From assembly GCF_900108315.1 (NCBI RefSeq), contig NZ_FNVB01000002.1, positions 1,264,562 through 1,328,561 of the forward strand: DNA of 64,000 bases, in the 5' to 3' direction. Positions 23,688-32,439 of the stretch are shown here, piece by piece (within the stretch, counting starts at the first letter, position 1; every line of letters begins with the position of its first letter). This DNA comes from Saccharopolyspora kobensis (GTDB taxonomy: Bacteria > Actinomycetota > Actinomycetes > Mycobacteriales > Pseudonocardiaceae). The notes below the pieces were generated by a model. The model was not told the origin of the DNA. It was given only the letters and a program-made list of their open reading frames with translations, and ran no database searches. A program made the translations under genes and the position numbers.

Positions 23688-25169
23688 TCACAGGCCGCCG
23701 ACGGCGATGTACTTGGTCTCCAGGAACTCCTCGATGCCGACCTTGCCGCCTTCCCGGCCCAGCCCGGAGTGCTTGACCCCGCCGAAAGGTGCCGCCGGGT
23801 TGGACACGATGCCCTGGTTGAGGCCGACCATGCCGCTCTCCAGCGCCTCCGACACCCGCAGGGCGCGCTGCAGATCACGGGTGTAGAGGTAGCTGACCAG
23901 CCCGTACTCGGTGTCGTTGGCCTGGGCGATGACCGCCTGCTCGTCGGTGAAGGTGGTGATCGGCGCGACCGGCCCGAAGATCTCCTCCCGGCTCATCCGC
24001 GCTTGAAGCGGCACTCCGGAGAGCACCGTGGGCCGGTAGAAGTAGCCGTCGCCGTCCTCGGCCGAACCGCCGGTGACGACCTCGGCGCCCTGCTGCACCG
24101 CATCGGCCACCAGATCGCGCACCTTGCCCAGCTGGGCGTCGTCGATCAGCGGCCCCACCTGCACCTCGTCGCTGACGCCGCGGCCGACCCGCAGCCCGGA
24201 CATCCGCTCGGCCAGCCGCTGGGAGAACTCACCGGCGACATCGGCGTGCACGTAGAACCGGTTGGCCGCGGTGCACGCCTCACCGCCGTTGCGCATCTTG
24301 GCCAGCATCGCGCCCTCGACCGCGGCGTCGAGATCGGCGTCGGGGAAGACCAGGAACGGCGCGTTGCCGCCCAGCTCCATCGACACCCGCAGCACCTGCT
24401 CGGCGGACTGCTCGATGAGCTTGCGGCCCACCGCGGTGGAGCCGGTGAACGACAGCTTGCGGGCCCGGCCGTCGCGGATCATCGGCTCCATCAGCCGGCC
24501 CGCGCTGCGGGAGGTGACCACGTTGAGCACCCCGTCGGGCAGTCCGGCCTCCTGCAGGATCCCGGCCAGCGCCAGCATCGACAGCGGCGTCTGGTGGGCC
24601 GGTTTGATCACCGAGGTGCAGCCCGCGGCGATGGCCGGGCCGATCTTGCGGGTGCCCATCGCCATCGGGAAGTTCCACGGGGTGATCAGCAGTGCCGGGC
24701 CCACCGGCAGGCGCATCACCAGGAACCGCCCGGAGCCGTTGGGCGCCACCGCGTAGTCGCCGCCGATGCGCACCGCTTCCTCGGCGAACCAGCGGAAGAA
24801 CTCCGCGGCGTAGGTGATCTCGCCGCGCGACTCGGTCAGCGGCTTGCCCATCTCCAGGGTCATCAGCAGCGCCAGGTCCTCGTGCCGGGACATGATCAGC
24901 TCGTAGGCGCGGCGCAGGATCTCCCCGCGTTCGCGGGGCGGGTGCTTGGCCCAGCTCTCCTGGGCTTCGGAAGCGGCGGCCAGCGCGGCCAGGCCGTCGG
25001 CGGGGGAGGCGTCGGCCACCGAGCACAGCGCCCGGCCGGTCGAGGGGTCCTCTACCTCGTAGCTGCGCTCGTCGGTGGCCGGGCGCCACGCGCCGCCGAT
25101 GAACAGCTGCTTGGGTGCGGCGTCGACGACGGTGGCCTCTCGGGGGTGCTGGTGGAGTGAAATGGTCAT
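23688..25169 (-). CDS. gabD: NAD(P)-dependent succinate-semialdehyde dehydrogenase
   Basis: A 493-residue aldehyde dehydrogenase oxidising succinate semialdehyde to succinate, the second step of 4-aminobutyrate breakdown. All catalytic residues are present: Asn in ITPWNFPMAMG, Glu in SMELGGNAPFLVF and Cys in NGGEACTAANRF. The length and the GabD-typical ending (GGVKHSGLGREGG, IEEFLETKYIA) support the call. ATG at 25169 fits the family; 21 upstream codons are unlike it. It is divergent from the aminotransferase gene, and operator site 3 overlaps its predicted -10 box (TAGGAT, minus strand). Confidence 0.88.
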   Translation of the reverse strand: MTISLHQHPREATVVDAAPKQLFIGGAWRPATDERSYEVEDPSTGRALCSVADASPADGLAALAAASEAQESWAKHPPRERGEILRRAYELIMSRHEDLALLMTLEMGKPLTESRGEITYAAEFFRWFAEEAVRIGGDYAVAPNGSGRFLVMRLPVGPALLITPWNFPMAMGTRKIGPAIAAGCTSVIKPAHQTPLSMLALAGILQEAGLPDGVLNVVTSRSAGRLMEPMIRDGRARKLSFTGSTAVGRKLIEQSAEQVLRVSMELGGNAPFLVFPDADLDAAVEGAMLAKMRNGGEACTAANRFYVHADVAGEFSQRLAERMSGLRVGRGVSDEVQVGPLIDDAQLGKVRDLVADAVQQGAEVVTGGSAEDGDGYFYRPTVLSGVPLQARMSREEIFGPVAPITTFTDEQAVIAQANDTEYGLVSYLYTRDLQRALRVSEALESGMVGLNQGIVSNPAAPFGGVKHSGLGREGGKVGIEEFLETKYIAVGGL

Positions 25170-25236
25170 GGCAGGTGAAACCCTTCCGGCTCGGACGGTG
25201 GACAGCGACGGTCTGTGATGGTTGCATGACACGCGA

Positions 25237-25250
25237 GATTGTCGACAATC
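25237..25250. promoter_or_regulatory. GntR-type operator, site 3, between gabD and gabT
   Basis: GATTGTCGACAATC, a perfect 14-base palindrome. On the minus strand it follows TAGG exactly as at site 1, so a gabD -10 box (TAGGAT) is overlapped in the same way, with TCGACT 18 bases further upstream as a possible -35. Confidence 0.8.
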
Positions 25251-25279
25251 CTACATTTTCACAACGCTTGGAGTCGATC

Positions 25280-26536
25280 ATGGCTGAGCTCTCGCCGGCA
25301 CTCAAGCAGGCCACGCCGGTCCTGGCCGCCCGCGGCGAAGGGATCTACCTCTACGACGAGCAGGACCGGCGGTACCTGGACTTCACCGCCGGCATCGGGG
25401 TGACCAGCACCGGCCACTGCCACCCGCGCGTGGTCGAAGCCGCGCAGCGCCAGGTCGCCACCCTGATCCACGGCCAGTACACGACAGTCATGCACCGGCC
25501 GCTGCTCGAGCTGACCGAGCGGCTCGGCGAAGTGCTGCCCGAAGGCCTGGACCGGCTGTTCTACGTCAACTCCGGCAGCGAAGCCGTCGAGGCCGCGGTG
25601 CGGCTGGCGCGGCAGGCCACCGGCAGGCAGAACATCGTGGCCCTGCAGGGCGGCTTCCACGGCCGCACCATGGGCGCCGGCGCGCTGACCACCTCCGGCA
25701 CCAAGGTGCGCGCCGGGATCGGCCCGATGATGCCCGGCGTGGTGTTCACCCCGTTCCCCGAGCCCTACCGGCACCGCTGCGGCGAAGACGAGGCCGTCCG
25801 CTACGCCCTGGCCGAGTTCGACCAGCTCCTGGTCACCACCAGCGCCCCGCGCGACACCGCGGCGATCATCGTCGAACCGGTCCTCGGCGAGGGCGGCTAC
25901 CTGCCGGCACCACCGGAGTTCCTCACCGGCCTGCGCGAGCGCGCCGACCGGCACGGGATCCTGCTCATCGTCGACGAGGTGCAGACCGGCGTCGGCCGCA
26001 CCGGCCGGTTCTGGGGCCACGACCACGCCGGCATCCGCCCCGACATCCTGATCACCGCCAAAGGCCTGGCCAGCGGATTCCCGATCTCGGCGATCGCCGC
26101 GCCGGATGCGCTGATGAGCCAGGCCTGGCCGGGTTCGCAGGGCGGCACCTACGGCGGCAACGCGGTGGCCGCCGCCGCCGCGATCGCCACCCTCGACGTG
26201 GTGCGCGACGAGAAGCTCGTCGACAACGCCGCCGAGCAGGGCCAGCGGCTGCGCGACGGGCTGCGCTCCATCGCCGCAGGCCAGCCGCTCATCGGCGAGG
26301 TCCGCGGCCTCGGCCTGATGGTGGCCAACGAGTTCACCGCCGCCGACGGCACACCGGATGCGGCGACCGCGGCCCGCGCGCACGCCGCCGCCGCCGAGCG
26401 CGGCCTGCTGCTGCTGACCTGCGGCCCGCACGGCAACGTGGTGCGCATGATCCCGCCGCTGATCGTCACCGGCGACCAGATCGACGAAGCGCTCCGGTTG
26501 TGGGACGAGGCCGTCGGGGCGGCCGTCACCGGCTGA
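25280..26536 (+). CDS. gabT: 4-aminobutyrate aminotransferase-like class III aminotransferase
   Basis: A 418-residue PLP enzyme moving the amino group of 4-aminobutyrate (or a similar omega-amino acid) to 2-oxoglutarate. Motifs are YVNSGSEAVEAAVRLAR (phosphate binding), GGFHGRTMGAGALT, VDEVQTGVGRTGRFWG and the PLP lysine in ITAKGLASGFPIS. ATG 25280 has TTGGAG at about seven bases. Divergent pairing with gabD and the shared operator make GABA or a near homologue such as 5-aminovalerate or beta-alanine the likely substrate. A perfect 11-base hairpin follows. Confidence 0.88.
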   Translation: MAELSPALKQATPVLAARGEGIYLYDEQDRRYLDFTAGIGVTSTGHCHPRVVEAAQRQVATLIHGQYTTVMHRPLLELTERLGEVLPEGLDRLFYVNSGSEAVEAAVRLARQATGRQNIVALQGGFHGRTMGAGALTTSGTKVRAGIGPMMPGVVFTPFPEPYRHRCGEDEAVRYALAEFDQLLVTTSAPRDTAAIIVEPVLGEGGYLPAPPEFLTGLRERADRHGILLIVDEVQTGVGRTGRFWGHDHAGIRPDILITAKGLASGFPISAIAAPDALMSQAWPGSQGGTYGGNAVAAAAAIATLDVVRDEKLVDNAAEQGQRLRDGLRSIAAGQPLIGEVRGLGLMVANEFTAADGTPDAATAARAHAAAAERGLLLLTCGPHGNVVRMIPPLIVTGDQIDEALRLWDEAVGAAVTG

Positions 26537-26547
26537 CCAGCGGCACC

Positions 26548-26583
26548 GGTGGTGGGTGTGATCTGGGCCTCGCACCCACCACC
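26548..26583. terminator. Hairpin terminator after gabT
   Basis: GGTGGTGGGTG (26548-26558) pairs perfectly with CACCCACCACC (26573-26583) over a 14-base loop. Confidence 0.8.
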
Positions 26584-26713
26584 AGCCGAAACGAACGCAC
26601 CCGGTCACCGTTCGATAGCAGGAGCTGTCACCGGGCCGGTCGTCTGGAATGCTGCACGCCAACGATCGACGCGTGCGGGACGCACCCGCATTCGAACCCA
26701 CGCAGGTGTGAGC

Positions 26714-27868
26714 ATGAGCGACGACTGGTCGGCTGGTCGACAGCCGAGAGGCCGCAGGCCCCAAGGCGGCGGCTACGACTACTACCGCGGCGCCCGCGGC
26801 CCGGACGGCCCGCCACCCCCGCCCGGGCGTCGCCCGCCGCCGCCCCCGCCGCCGCGGGGCGGCCACCGCCCACCGGTGGACGACCACCAGCCGCCGCCCC
26901 GCAGGCCGCGCCGCAAGAAGCGCTGGGGGCGGCGCATCGGCATCACCGCGCTGGTGCTGCTGGTGCTGCTGGGCGGCCTGGTGATCTACTTCGACAGCAC
27001 CCTGCAGCGCACCGCGGCCCTGGACTTCGAAGGCCCGGCCCCGGACTCCTCGGGCACCAACTGGCTGCTGGTCGGTTCCGACAGCCGCGAAGGCCTCGAC
27101 GACGCCCGCCGCGAGGAGCTCTCCGCCGGTGACGCCGGCGGGCGCCGCACCGACAGCATGATGCTGGTGCACATCCCCAGCGGCGGCGGGCAGCCGGCCA
27201 TGATCAGCCTGCCCCGCGACTCCTACGTCCCCATCCCCGGGCACGGCAAGACCAAGCTCAACTCGGCCTTCTCCTTCGGCGGCCCCCAGCTGCTGGCCCA
27301 GACCGTCGAGCAGGCCACCGGCGTGCACATCGACCACTACGCCGAGATCGGCTTCGGCGGGTTCGCCGACCTCGTCGACGCCGTCGGCGGGGTCGAGATG
27401 TGCCTGGACAAGCCGATGAAGGACGAGATGGCCAACGTCGACCTGCCGCAGGGCTGCCAGACGCTGGACGGGCCCAACGCGCTGGGCTTCGTCCGGGCCC
27501 GCTACTCCCTGGCCGGCGGTGACCTCGAACGCGCCGAGAACCAGCGCAAGCTGCTGGGCGCCCTGGTCAAGCAGGCCACCAGCCCGACCACCCTGTTCAA
27601 CCCGTTCCGGCTGTTCCCGCTGGCCTCGGGCGCGAGCAAGACCTTCCTGGTCGACGACAGCGACCACCTGTGGCACCTGGCGTCGCTGGCGCTGGCGCTG
27701 GGCGACATCAGCGGCGGCAACGGGGTGACCACCAGCGTGCCCTTCGGCCGCTTCGGCCGCGACGCCAACGGCGGCTCGGTCATCGTCTGGGACTCCGACG
27801 GCGCCTCCCGGATGTTCGACGCGATCGCCAACGACCGGCCGATCCCGCCGGACCTGCTGGAGAAGTGA
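26714..27868 (+). CDS. LytR-CpsA-Psr (LCP) family cell-wall ligase
   Basis: A 384-residue LCP protein. The first 75 residues are Pro/Gly/Arg-rich and cytoplasmic. One helix follows (IGITALVLLVLLGGLVIYF). The LCP domain has VGSDSREGLDDARREE, GRRTDSMMLVHIP, SLPRDSYVPIPGHGKTKLN and VRARYSLAGGDLERAENQR, with the Asp and Arg residues that bind the polyprenyl pyrophosphate. Unlike the copy at the window start it lacks a LytR_C extension. ATG at 26714 was preferred over upstream codons in a non-coding-like stretch. It probably attaches arabinogalactan or another glycopolymer to peptidoglycan. Confidence 0.9.
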   Translation: MSDDWSAGRQPRGRRPQGGGYDYYRGARGPDGPPPPPGRRPPPPPPPRGGHRPPVDDHQPPPRRPRRKKRWGRRIGITALVLLVLLGGLVIYFDSTLQRTAALDFEGPAPDSSGTNWLLVGSDSREGLDDARREELSAGDAGGRRTDSMMLVHIPSGGGQPAMISLPRDSYVPIPGHGKTKLNSAFSFGGPQLLAQTVEQATGVHIDHYAEIGFGGFADLVDAVGGVEMCLDKPMKDEMANVDLPQGCQTLDGPNALGFVRARYSLAGGDLERAENQRKLLGALVKQATSPTTLFNPFRLFPLASGASKTFLVDDSDHLWHLASLALALGDISGGNGVTTSVPFGRFGRDANGGSVIVWDSDGASRMFDAIANDRPIPPDLLEK

Positions 27869-27876
27869 CCCGGACA

Positions 27877-27920
27877 CGATGTGGGCCGCCCCCGGAGAGC
27901 ACCGGGAGCGGCCCACATCG
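27877..27920. terminator. Hairpin terminator between LCP and GH25 genes
   Basis: CGATGTGGGCCGC at 27877-27889 pairs with GCGGCCCACATCG at 27908-27920, continued by CCCGG/CCGGG after one mismatch. It is shared by convergent genes. Confidence 0.85.
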
Positions 27921-27936
27921 CCGTCGGGAGGGACGA

Positions 27937-28797
27937 TCAGGACGCGAAGCGCCGCAACTGCTTGGCGTTGCCGTTGAAGCTGTCCTGCCCACCCGGCAGC
28001 GGCCCCTGATCGCCGTGCTGCCAGATGCTCTGGTAATCCCAGCCCGCGGGCAGCTCACCGATCTGCGGCGCGTAGCGGGCGATCCACAGCGGGTTGTTCG
28101 CCGCGAAGTCGGGATTGGCGCCGGTGCAGCGGTTCCACCAGTCGGTGGTGGTGTAGATGGCCGGGAAGCGACCGGTGCGGGCGTGGTAGGTGTTGGAGAA
28201 ATCGGCGATCCACCGCGACATCGCGGCCGGGTCCAGCCCGTAGCAGCCATCGCCGTAGGGGTTGTACTCGATGTCCAGCGCCCCCGGCAGCGTCCGGCCG
28301 TCCCGGTGCCAGCCGCCACCGCTGTCGACGAAGAAGTGCGCCTGCTGAGCGCCGCTGGAGCGGTCGGGCAGCCCGAAGTGGTAGGCGCCGCGGACCATGC
28401 CCACCGCGTGCGACCCGTCGTACTGCTGGGCGAAGCTGGTGTTGCGGAACCCCGATCCCTCGGTGGCCTTGACGTAGGCGAAGCGCGCCCCGTCGGCCCA
28501 GGCCCGCGCCCAGTCCACATCGCCCTGGTGGCCGCTGACGTCCATTCCGGACACCACACCGGCGGGCACCTGCGGGGGCTGGCCGCTGCGGTTGGTCGGC
28601 AGGCTGTAGCCGGCCCAGGCCCCGTGGGGGTCCTGGGGATCCAGCAGCGGTGCGCTGCGGGGACTGGTGGTCTCGGCATGGGCGGCACCGGTGACCACAG
28701 TGGCCGCCGCGACCAGCGCGGCCAGCAGCCCGGCCGTCCTACGTGGACGGCGACCGGACCGGGAGCGCCGGTGGTTGTCGTTGAACGAACGTCGCAC
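27937..28797 (-). CDS. Secreted GH25 lysozyme-like muramidase
   Basis: A 286-residue exported glycoside hydrolase family 25 protein that should cleave peptidoglycan. A twin-Arg-like basic start (RRSFNDNHRRSRSGRRPRR) precedes a hydrophobic core and AHA cleavage site. The GH25 domain opens with SGMDVSGHQGDVDW, which holds the first catalytic Asp, and continues with YVKATEG and LDIEYNPYG (catalytic Asp/Glu pair); QSIWQHGDQG is near the end. GTG 28797 was chosen because GGAGG lies eight bases upstream and the signal peptide begins there. It adjoins the LCP gene, consistent with wall remodelling. Confidence 0.9.
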   Translation of the reverse strand: MRRSFNDNHRRSRSGRRPRRTAGLLAALVAAATVVTGAAHAETTSPRSAPLLDPQDPHGAWAGYSLPTNRSGQPPQVPAGVVSGMDVSGHQGDVDWARAWADGARFAYVKATEGSGFRNTSFAQQYDGSHAVGMVRGAYHFGLPDRSSGAQQAHFFVDSGGGWHRDGRTLPGALDIEYNPYGDGCYGLDPAAMSRWIADFSNTYHARTGRFPAIYTTTDWWNRCTGANPDFAANNPLWIARYAPQIGELPAGWDYQSIWQHGDQGPLPGGQDSFNGNAKQLRRFAS

Positions 28798-29030
28798 TGA
28801 GCTCGCCTCCTCACCGACGCGGAATCCGTCGCCGAGCGGAGCCGGGGCAACTGCCCGGCGGGGAATGAGGATCTTCTGGCGATCGGAGAATAACCCGGCA
28901 CCCCGGGCGCCGCCGGGCACCGACGCGCCGATTCGCCCGGTACGCCCGATACCGCCAGTCCACAGTGGTGGGCCGGTGACGCAGATCTCCGCGATTGGAG
29001 AATCCCGGCTCCATCGGGTAGGTCTCGGGC

Positions 29031-30779
29031 ATGGCACAACGAGCGGGTGACCGCGCAGGGCGGCACGGATACCGGCGGCGACCGGACGATCGCGAGCCCA
29101 CCGGCGGCCCGCGCGGCGACGAGCAGGCGCTGCGGCAGGAACTGCGCGCCATGCACGGCGCCAGCTACGGCCGCTACAAGTCGCTGCGCGGCCAGTGGCA
29201 CTTCCCCGGGTTCACCCTGCAGGTCCAGCGCGTGCAACCGGACCCCTTCGCCCCAGCCAGTCGTTGCGAGGTCCGCGTCACCGACGAGGTGGCCGGCTTC
29301 CCCGAGCAACTGTGGTGCTCACCGGTGCGGGCCCGAGCTCTGGCCGGTTACCTCGTGCGGGTCGCGCACCGCCACCTCGGGGACAGCAGGTTGCGCGTCG
29401 ACGCCGGCGGCCAGCAGGTCCTGGACCGCTCGGCCTGCCAGGTCCAGCGCGGCGAGGTGGTGCTGCGGCTGGGCATCGACCTGCCGGGCCGCGGCCGCAC
29501 CATCGACGGGCGCCAGGCCGAGCGGGCGCTGTGCGACGAGCTGCCGGAGGTCGTCGAGACCGCGCTGCGCTGGGCCACGGCCGACCAGGAACGGGTGCGG
29601 GAGTTCGTGGCATCGGTGGAGGACACCGACGCGCTGCGTCGCCAGCTGCCCGGGCTCGGGCTCATCGCCTTCGTCGCCGACGGTGCGATGCTGCCGCGGC
29701 GCAGCGGCGTCGACGAGCGCCCGCTGCCCGGCGGCGTGCCCTTCTCCGCACCGGAGTCGATGCGGGTGAGCGTCGAGCTGCCCAACCGCGGCCGGGTGAG
29801 CGGGATGGGGGTGCCCGAGGGCATCACGCTGATCGTCGGCGGCGGGTTCCACGGCAAGTCGACGCTGCTGCGCGCGCTGGAGTTCGGCGTCTACGACCAC
29901 GTGCCCGGCGACGGCCGGGAGCTGGTGGTCTGCCGCGCCGAGACGGTCAAGATCCGCGCCGAGGACGGCAGGCGGGTGCACCGGGTCGACGTCAGCCCGT
30001 TCGTCAGCCACCTGCCCACCGGCGCCGACACCGCCGACTTCTCCACCGACAACGCCTCCGGTTCGACCTCGCAGGCCGCGGCGATCGTGGAAGCGGTGGA
30101 GGCAGGTGCCAAGGCGCTGCTGGTCGACGAGGACACCGCGGCCACCAACCTGATGATCCGGGACGCCCGGATGCAGGCGCTGGTGGCCAAGGACGCCGAA
30201 CCGCTGACGCCGTTCGTGGACCTCATCCGCCCGCTGCGCGCCGCGCACGCGGTGTCCACGGTGCTGGTGATGGGCGGTTCCGGGGACTACATGGACGTCG
30301 CCGACCAGGTGGTGATGCTCGAGGACTACCACGCCCGCGACGTCACCGCCCGAGCCCGGCAACTGGCCGCCCAGCCCACCGGCCGCCGCTCCGAGGCCGA
30401 CACCTTCCCGCCGGTGCGCCACCGCGTGGTCGACCCGCGCTCCATCCCCACCGACCGGCCCAAGGTGCGCGCCCGCGGCGTGGACGCCCTCACCCTGGGG
30501 GAGTCCACTGTGGAGTTGCGCGGGGTGGAGCAGCTGGTCGATCCCGCGCAGGTCACCGGCATCGGCCTGGCGCTGGTCAGCTGCGCGCGCCGCGGTGTCC
30601 TCGACGGCAGCCGGACGGTGGCCGAAGTGCTCGAGGCCTTCGCCGCCGACGTCGCCGAGCGCGGGATCGCCGCGGTCGACGACCGCCACGTCGGCGACTT
30701 CGCGGTGCCGAGGCCGCTGGACCTGGCGGCGGCCCTCAACCGGCTGCGCGCCCTGCGGATCTCCGGGTTCCGGAGCTGA
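29031..30779 (+). CDS. ABC-ATPase domain protein (MRB1590-like)
   Basis: A 582-residue soluble protein of the bacterial ABC_ATPase family, whose characterised homologue is trypanosomal MRB1590, an RNA-editing-associated ATPase. The Walker A motif is GGGFHGKSTLLRAL, the signature-like SGSTSQAAAIVEAVE, Walker B ALLVDEDTAATNLM and the switch region STVLVMGGSGDYMDVADQVVMLED. The N-terminal 40 residues are basic and disordered. There is no transmembrane segment, so it is not a transporter. It is divergent from the GH25 gene and convergent with the DUF899 gene, with no gap. Confidence 0.87.
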   Translation: MAQRAGDRAGRHGYRRRPDDREPTGGPRGDEQALRQELRAMHGASYGRYKSLRGQWHFPGFTLQVQRVQPDPFAPASRCEVRVTDEVAGFPEQLWCSPVRARALAGYLVRVAHRHLGDSRLRVDAGGQQVLDRSACQVQRGEVVLRLGIDLPGRGRTIDGRQAERALCDELPEVVETALRWATADQERVREFVASVEDTDALRRQLPGLGLIAFVADGAMLPRRSGVDERPLPGGVPFSAPESMRVSVELPNRGRVSGMGVPEGITLIVGGGFHGKSTLLRALEFGVYDHVPGDGRELVVCRAETVKIRAEDGRRVHRVDVSPFVSHLPTGADTADFSTDNASGSTSQAAAIVEAVEAGAKALLVDEDTAATNLMIRDARMQALVAKDAEPLTPFVDLIRPLRAAHAVSTVLVMGGSGDYMDVADQVVMLEDYHARDVTARARQLAAQPTGRRSEADTFPPVRHRVVDPRSIPTDRPKVRARGVDALTLGESTVELRGVEQLVDPAQVTGIGLALVSCARRGVLDGSRTVAEVLEAFAADVAERGIAAVDDRHVGDFAVPRPLDLAAALNRLRALRISGFRS

Positions 30780-31496
30780 TCAGCACCCGGTGCACTGGCC
30801 CGCGCGCAGCCGCGACCACTGGGCGCTGGGCCTGCCATCGGTGCGCATCGCCCGGTCGTCGACGGGCCAGCCCGGCGGCGAGTCCTCCCAGGCCTCCTGC
30901 CTGCCGTACGCGGTGATGTCCAGCAACCCGTAGGAGGGCGCCATGATCTCCACTCCTCGCCCGGTGGTCCAGTAGGTCTCGAACACCCGCTGCTCGCGGC
31001 GCAGGTAGCAGACCAGCAGGAACGGGGCGGTGCGCCCGGCGCGCAGCACGTCCACGGACTCCCGCGCCGAGTACCAGGGCACCTCCCAGCCCATGAAATC
31101 GCGGTAGGCGGCGCTGTCCTCGTACGGGCCCTGGCACAGCGTCGCGTAGGTGACGTCGCGGGCGTGGAAGTAGGACAGCTCCCGGACCTGGCTGTTGAAG
31201 TAGGTGCAGCCCTCGCACTGCTCGGCGGTGCTGCGCCCGTCGTGCCACATGTGGAAGTAGGCGATCAGCTGCCCGCGGCCCTCGAACGCGGCCAGCAGCG
31301 TGGTGGGCCCGTCCGGTCCGGTCAGCGGGGTGGCCGCGTCGACCTCGACCATCGGCAGCCGGCGGCGGGCCGCGGCGATGGCGTCGCCGGCGCGGGTGTG
31401 CGCCTTCTCCCGGACCCGCAGTGCCTCCACTTCGGCCAGCCAGGTGGCGCGGTCGACCACGGCGGGCATCGCGGGGGTGGTGGGCTCAGCGTTCAT
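30780..31496 (-). CDS. DUF899-family thioredoxin-like protein
   Basis: A 238-residue DUF899 protein with a thioredoxin-like fold. CEGCTYFNSQ supplies a CxxC pair in the usual place, and YFHMWHDGRSTAEQ precedes it. It begins with the typical VDRATWLAEVEALRVREKAH segment. Such proteins are thought to be redox or peroxidase-like, but few are tested. It is third in the SRPBCC-ArsR-DUF899 operon; its start overlaps the ArsR stop by 11 bases, so translation is probably coupled. Confidence 0.85.
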   Translation of the reverse strand: MNAEPTTPAMPAVVDRATWLAEVEALRVREKAHTRAGDAIAAARRRLPMVEVDAATPLTGPDGPTTLLAAFEGRGQLIAYFHMWHDGRSTAEQCEGCTYFNSQVRELSYFHARDVTYATLCQGPYEDSAAYRDFMGWEVPWYSARESVDVLRAGRTAPFLLVCYLRREQRVFETYWTTGRGVEIMAPSYGLLDITAYGRQEAWEDSPPGWPVDDRAMRTDGRPSAQWSRLRAGQCTGC

Positions 31497-31839
31497 CTTC
31501 GTCTCCTCGGCTCCGTTCCAGGTGGTGCTTCAACGCGTTGAGCGAGCGGTCCCAGTCGCGGGCGAGTGCGGCGAGGAACTGCTGGGCGATCTGCATCGGG
31601 CCGGACTGCAGCCGGTAGCGGACCCGGCGCCGCTCTCCGTGCTCGGCGGCCACCAGCCCGGCCTCGGCGAGCAGGGCGAGGTGCTTGGCGATCGCCTGCC
31701 GGGTGATCGGCAGCCGGCCGGCCAGGTCCGTCGCGGTGGCCGGTCCCGACGAGGCCAGCTCGGCGAGGATGGCGCGCCTGCTGGGGTCGGCCAGGGCGGT
31801 GAAGACCTGTTCGGCGATCGCCTCGGCGTCAGGCCGCAT
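31486..31839 (-). CDS. ArsR-family winged-helix regulator
   Basis: A 117-residue ArsR regulator. The DNA-binding segment is ATDLAGRLPITRQAIAKHLALL, followed by the wing AEHGERRRVRYRL. No metal-binding CxC motif is present, so it is of the metal-independent type that usually accompanies SRPBCC genes. Its start overlaps the SRPBCC gene stop by 11 bases. The operator region at 32275-32321 lies upstream of the operon. Confidence 0.9.
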   Translation of the reverse strand: MRPDAEAIAEQVFTALADPSRRAILAELASSGPATATDLAGRLPITRQAIAKHLALLAEAGLVAAEHGERRRVRYRLQSGPMQIAQQFLAALARDWDRSLNALKHHLERSRGDEDER

Positions 31840-32260
31840 CGAGGTGCTCGGTCAGCTCGCCGAGTTCGCGCGCCCAGCCCTCGGTGTGGCTGTCGTAGAT
31901 CTCGCGGTAGTGCTCCTCGGGCAGCTGCGCGAAGCCGGTCTCGACCACGGTCAGCCGGGTTCCGGCGCCGACCGGTTCGAGGGTGAACTCGACGTAGGTG
32001 CGGCGCGGGTCATCCCTGGGCAGCTCGGGGATGTGCCAGGTGAACCCGAACACCGAGGGTTCCTCGACCCGCTCCACGCGCAGGTGGGTGGCGGGCTTGC
32101 CGTGCCAGATCAGGCGTCCCCGGCCGCCCGGCCGCAGCTCGATGTCGGCTTCGTCGCCGAACCAGGAGCTGAGTCCTTCGGCGGTGGTCAGCGCCGCCCA
32201 CACCTCCTCCGGTGCCCGGTCGAGCTGCACGGTCCGTTCGATGCGGTCGGGGAAACCCAT
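31829..32260 (-). CDS. SRPBCC (AHSA1-like) protein
   Basis: A 143-residue SRPBCC-fold protein of the AHSA1 group, which binds hydrophobic ligands in a deep cavity. It starts RIERTVQLDRAPEEVWAALT and has WHGKPATHLRVERVEEPS and FTLEPVGAGTRLTVVETGF (landmarks in order). ATG 32260 has TGGAG at six bases; a 12-residue N-terminal extension exists in frame but has no ribosome binding site. It is first in a three-gene operon with ArsR and DUF899, a frequent actinobacterial arrangement of unknown purpose. Confidence 0.88.
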   Translation of the reverse strand: MGFPDRIERTVQLDRAPEEVWAALTTAEGLSSWFGDEADIELRPGGRGRLIWHGKPATHLRVERVEEPSVFGFTWHIPELPRDDPRRTYVEFTLEPVGAGTRLTVVETGFAQLPEEHYREIYDSHTEGWARELGELTEHLDAA

Positions 32261-32274
32261 GGGAACTCCACTAA

Positions 32275-32321
32275 GTAGCAACCAGTCAGTTGCCACAGTA
32301 TCGCAATCGATTGGTTGCTAC
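32275..32321. promoter_or_regulatory. Likely ArsR operator region with repeated GTTGC half-sites
   Basis: GTAGCAACCA (32275-32284) and TGGTTGCTAC (32312-32321) are perfect inverted 10-mers. Between them lie GTTGCC and GCAATCGATTG, so several copies of the same half-site surround the operon promoter. Confidence 0.65.
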
Positions 32322-32439
32322 AAGCGATCGCCGCCGTGGCGGGGTTTTGCCCGGCCTCCCCGGCGCGCATCATCGAGGTGAGCGGATTTCGCCCGATTGC
32401 TGCCGCGCCCCGGGCGCGGGCGGACGGGAGGCGCCTGGA

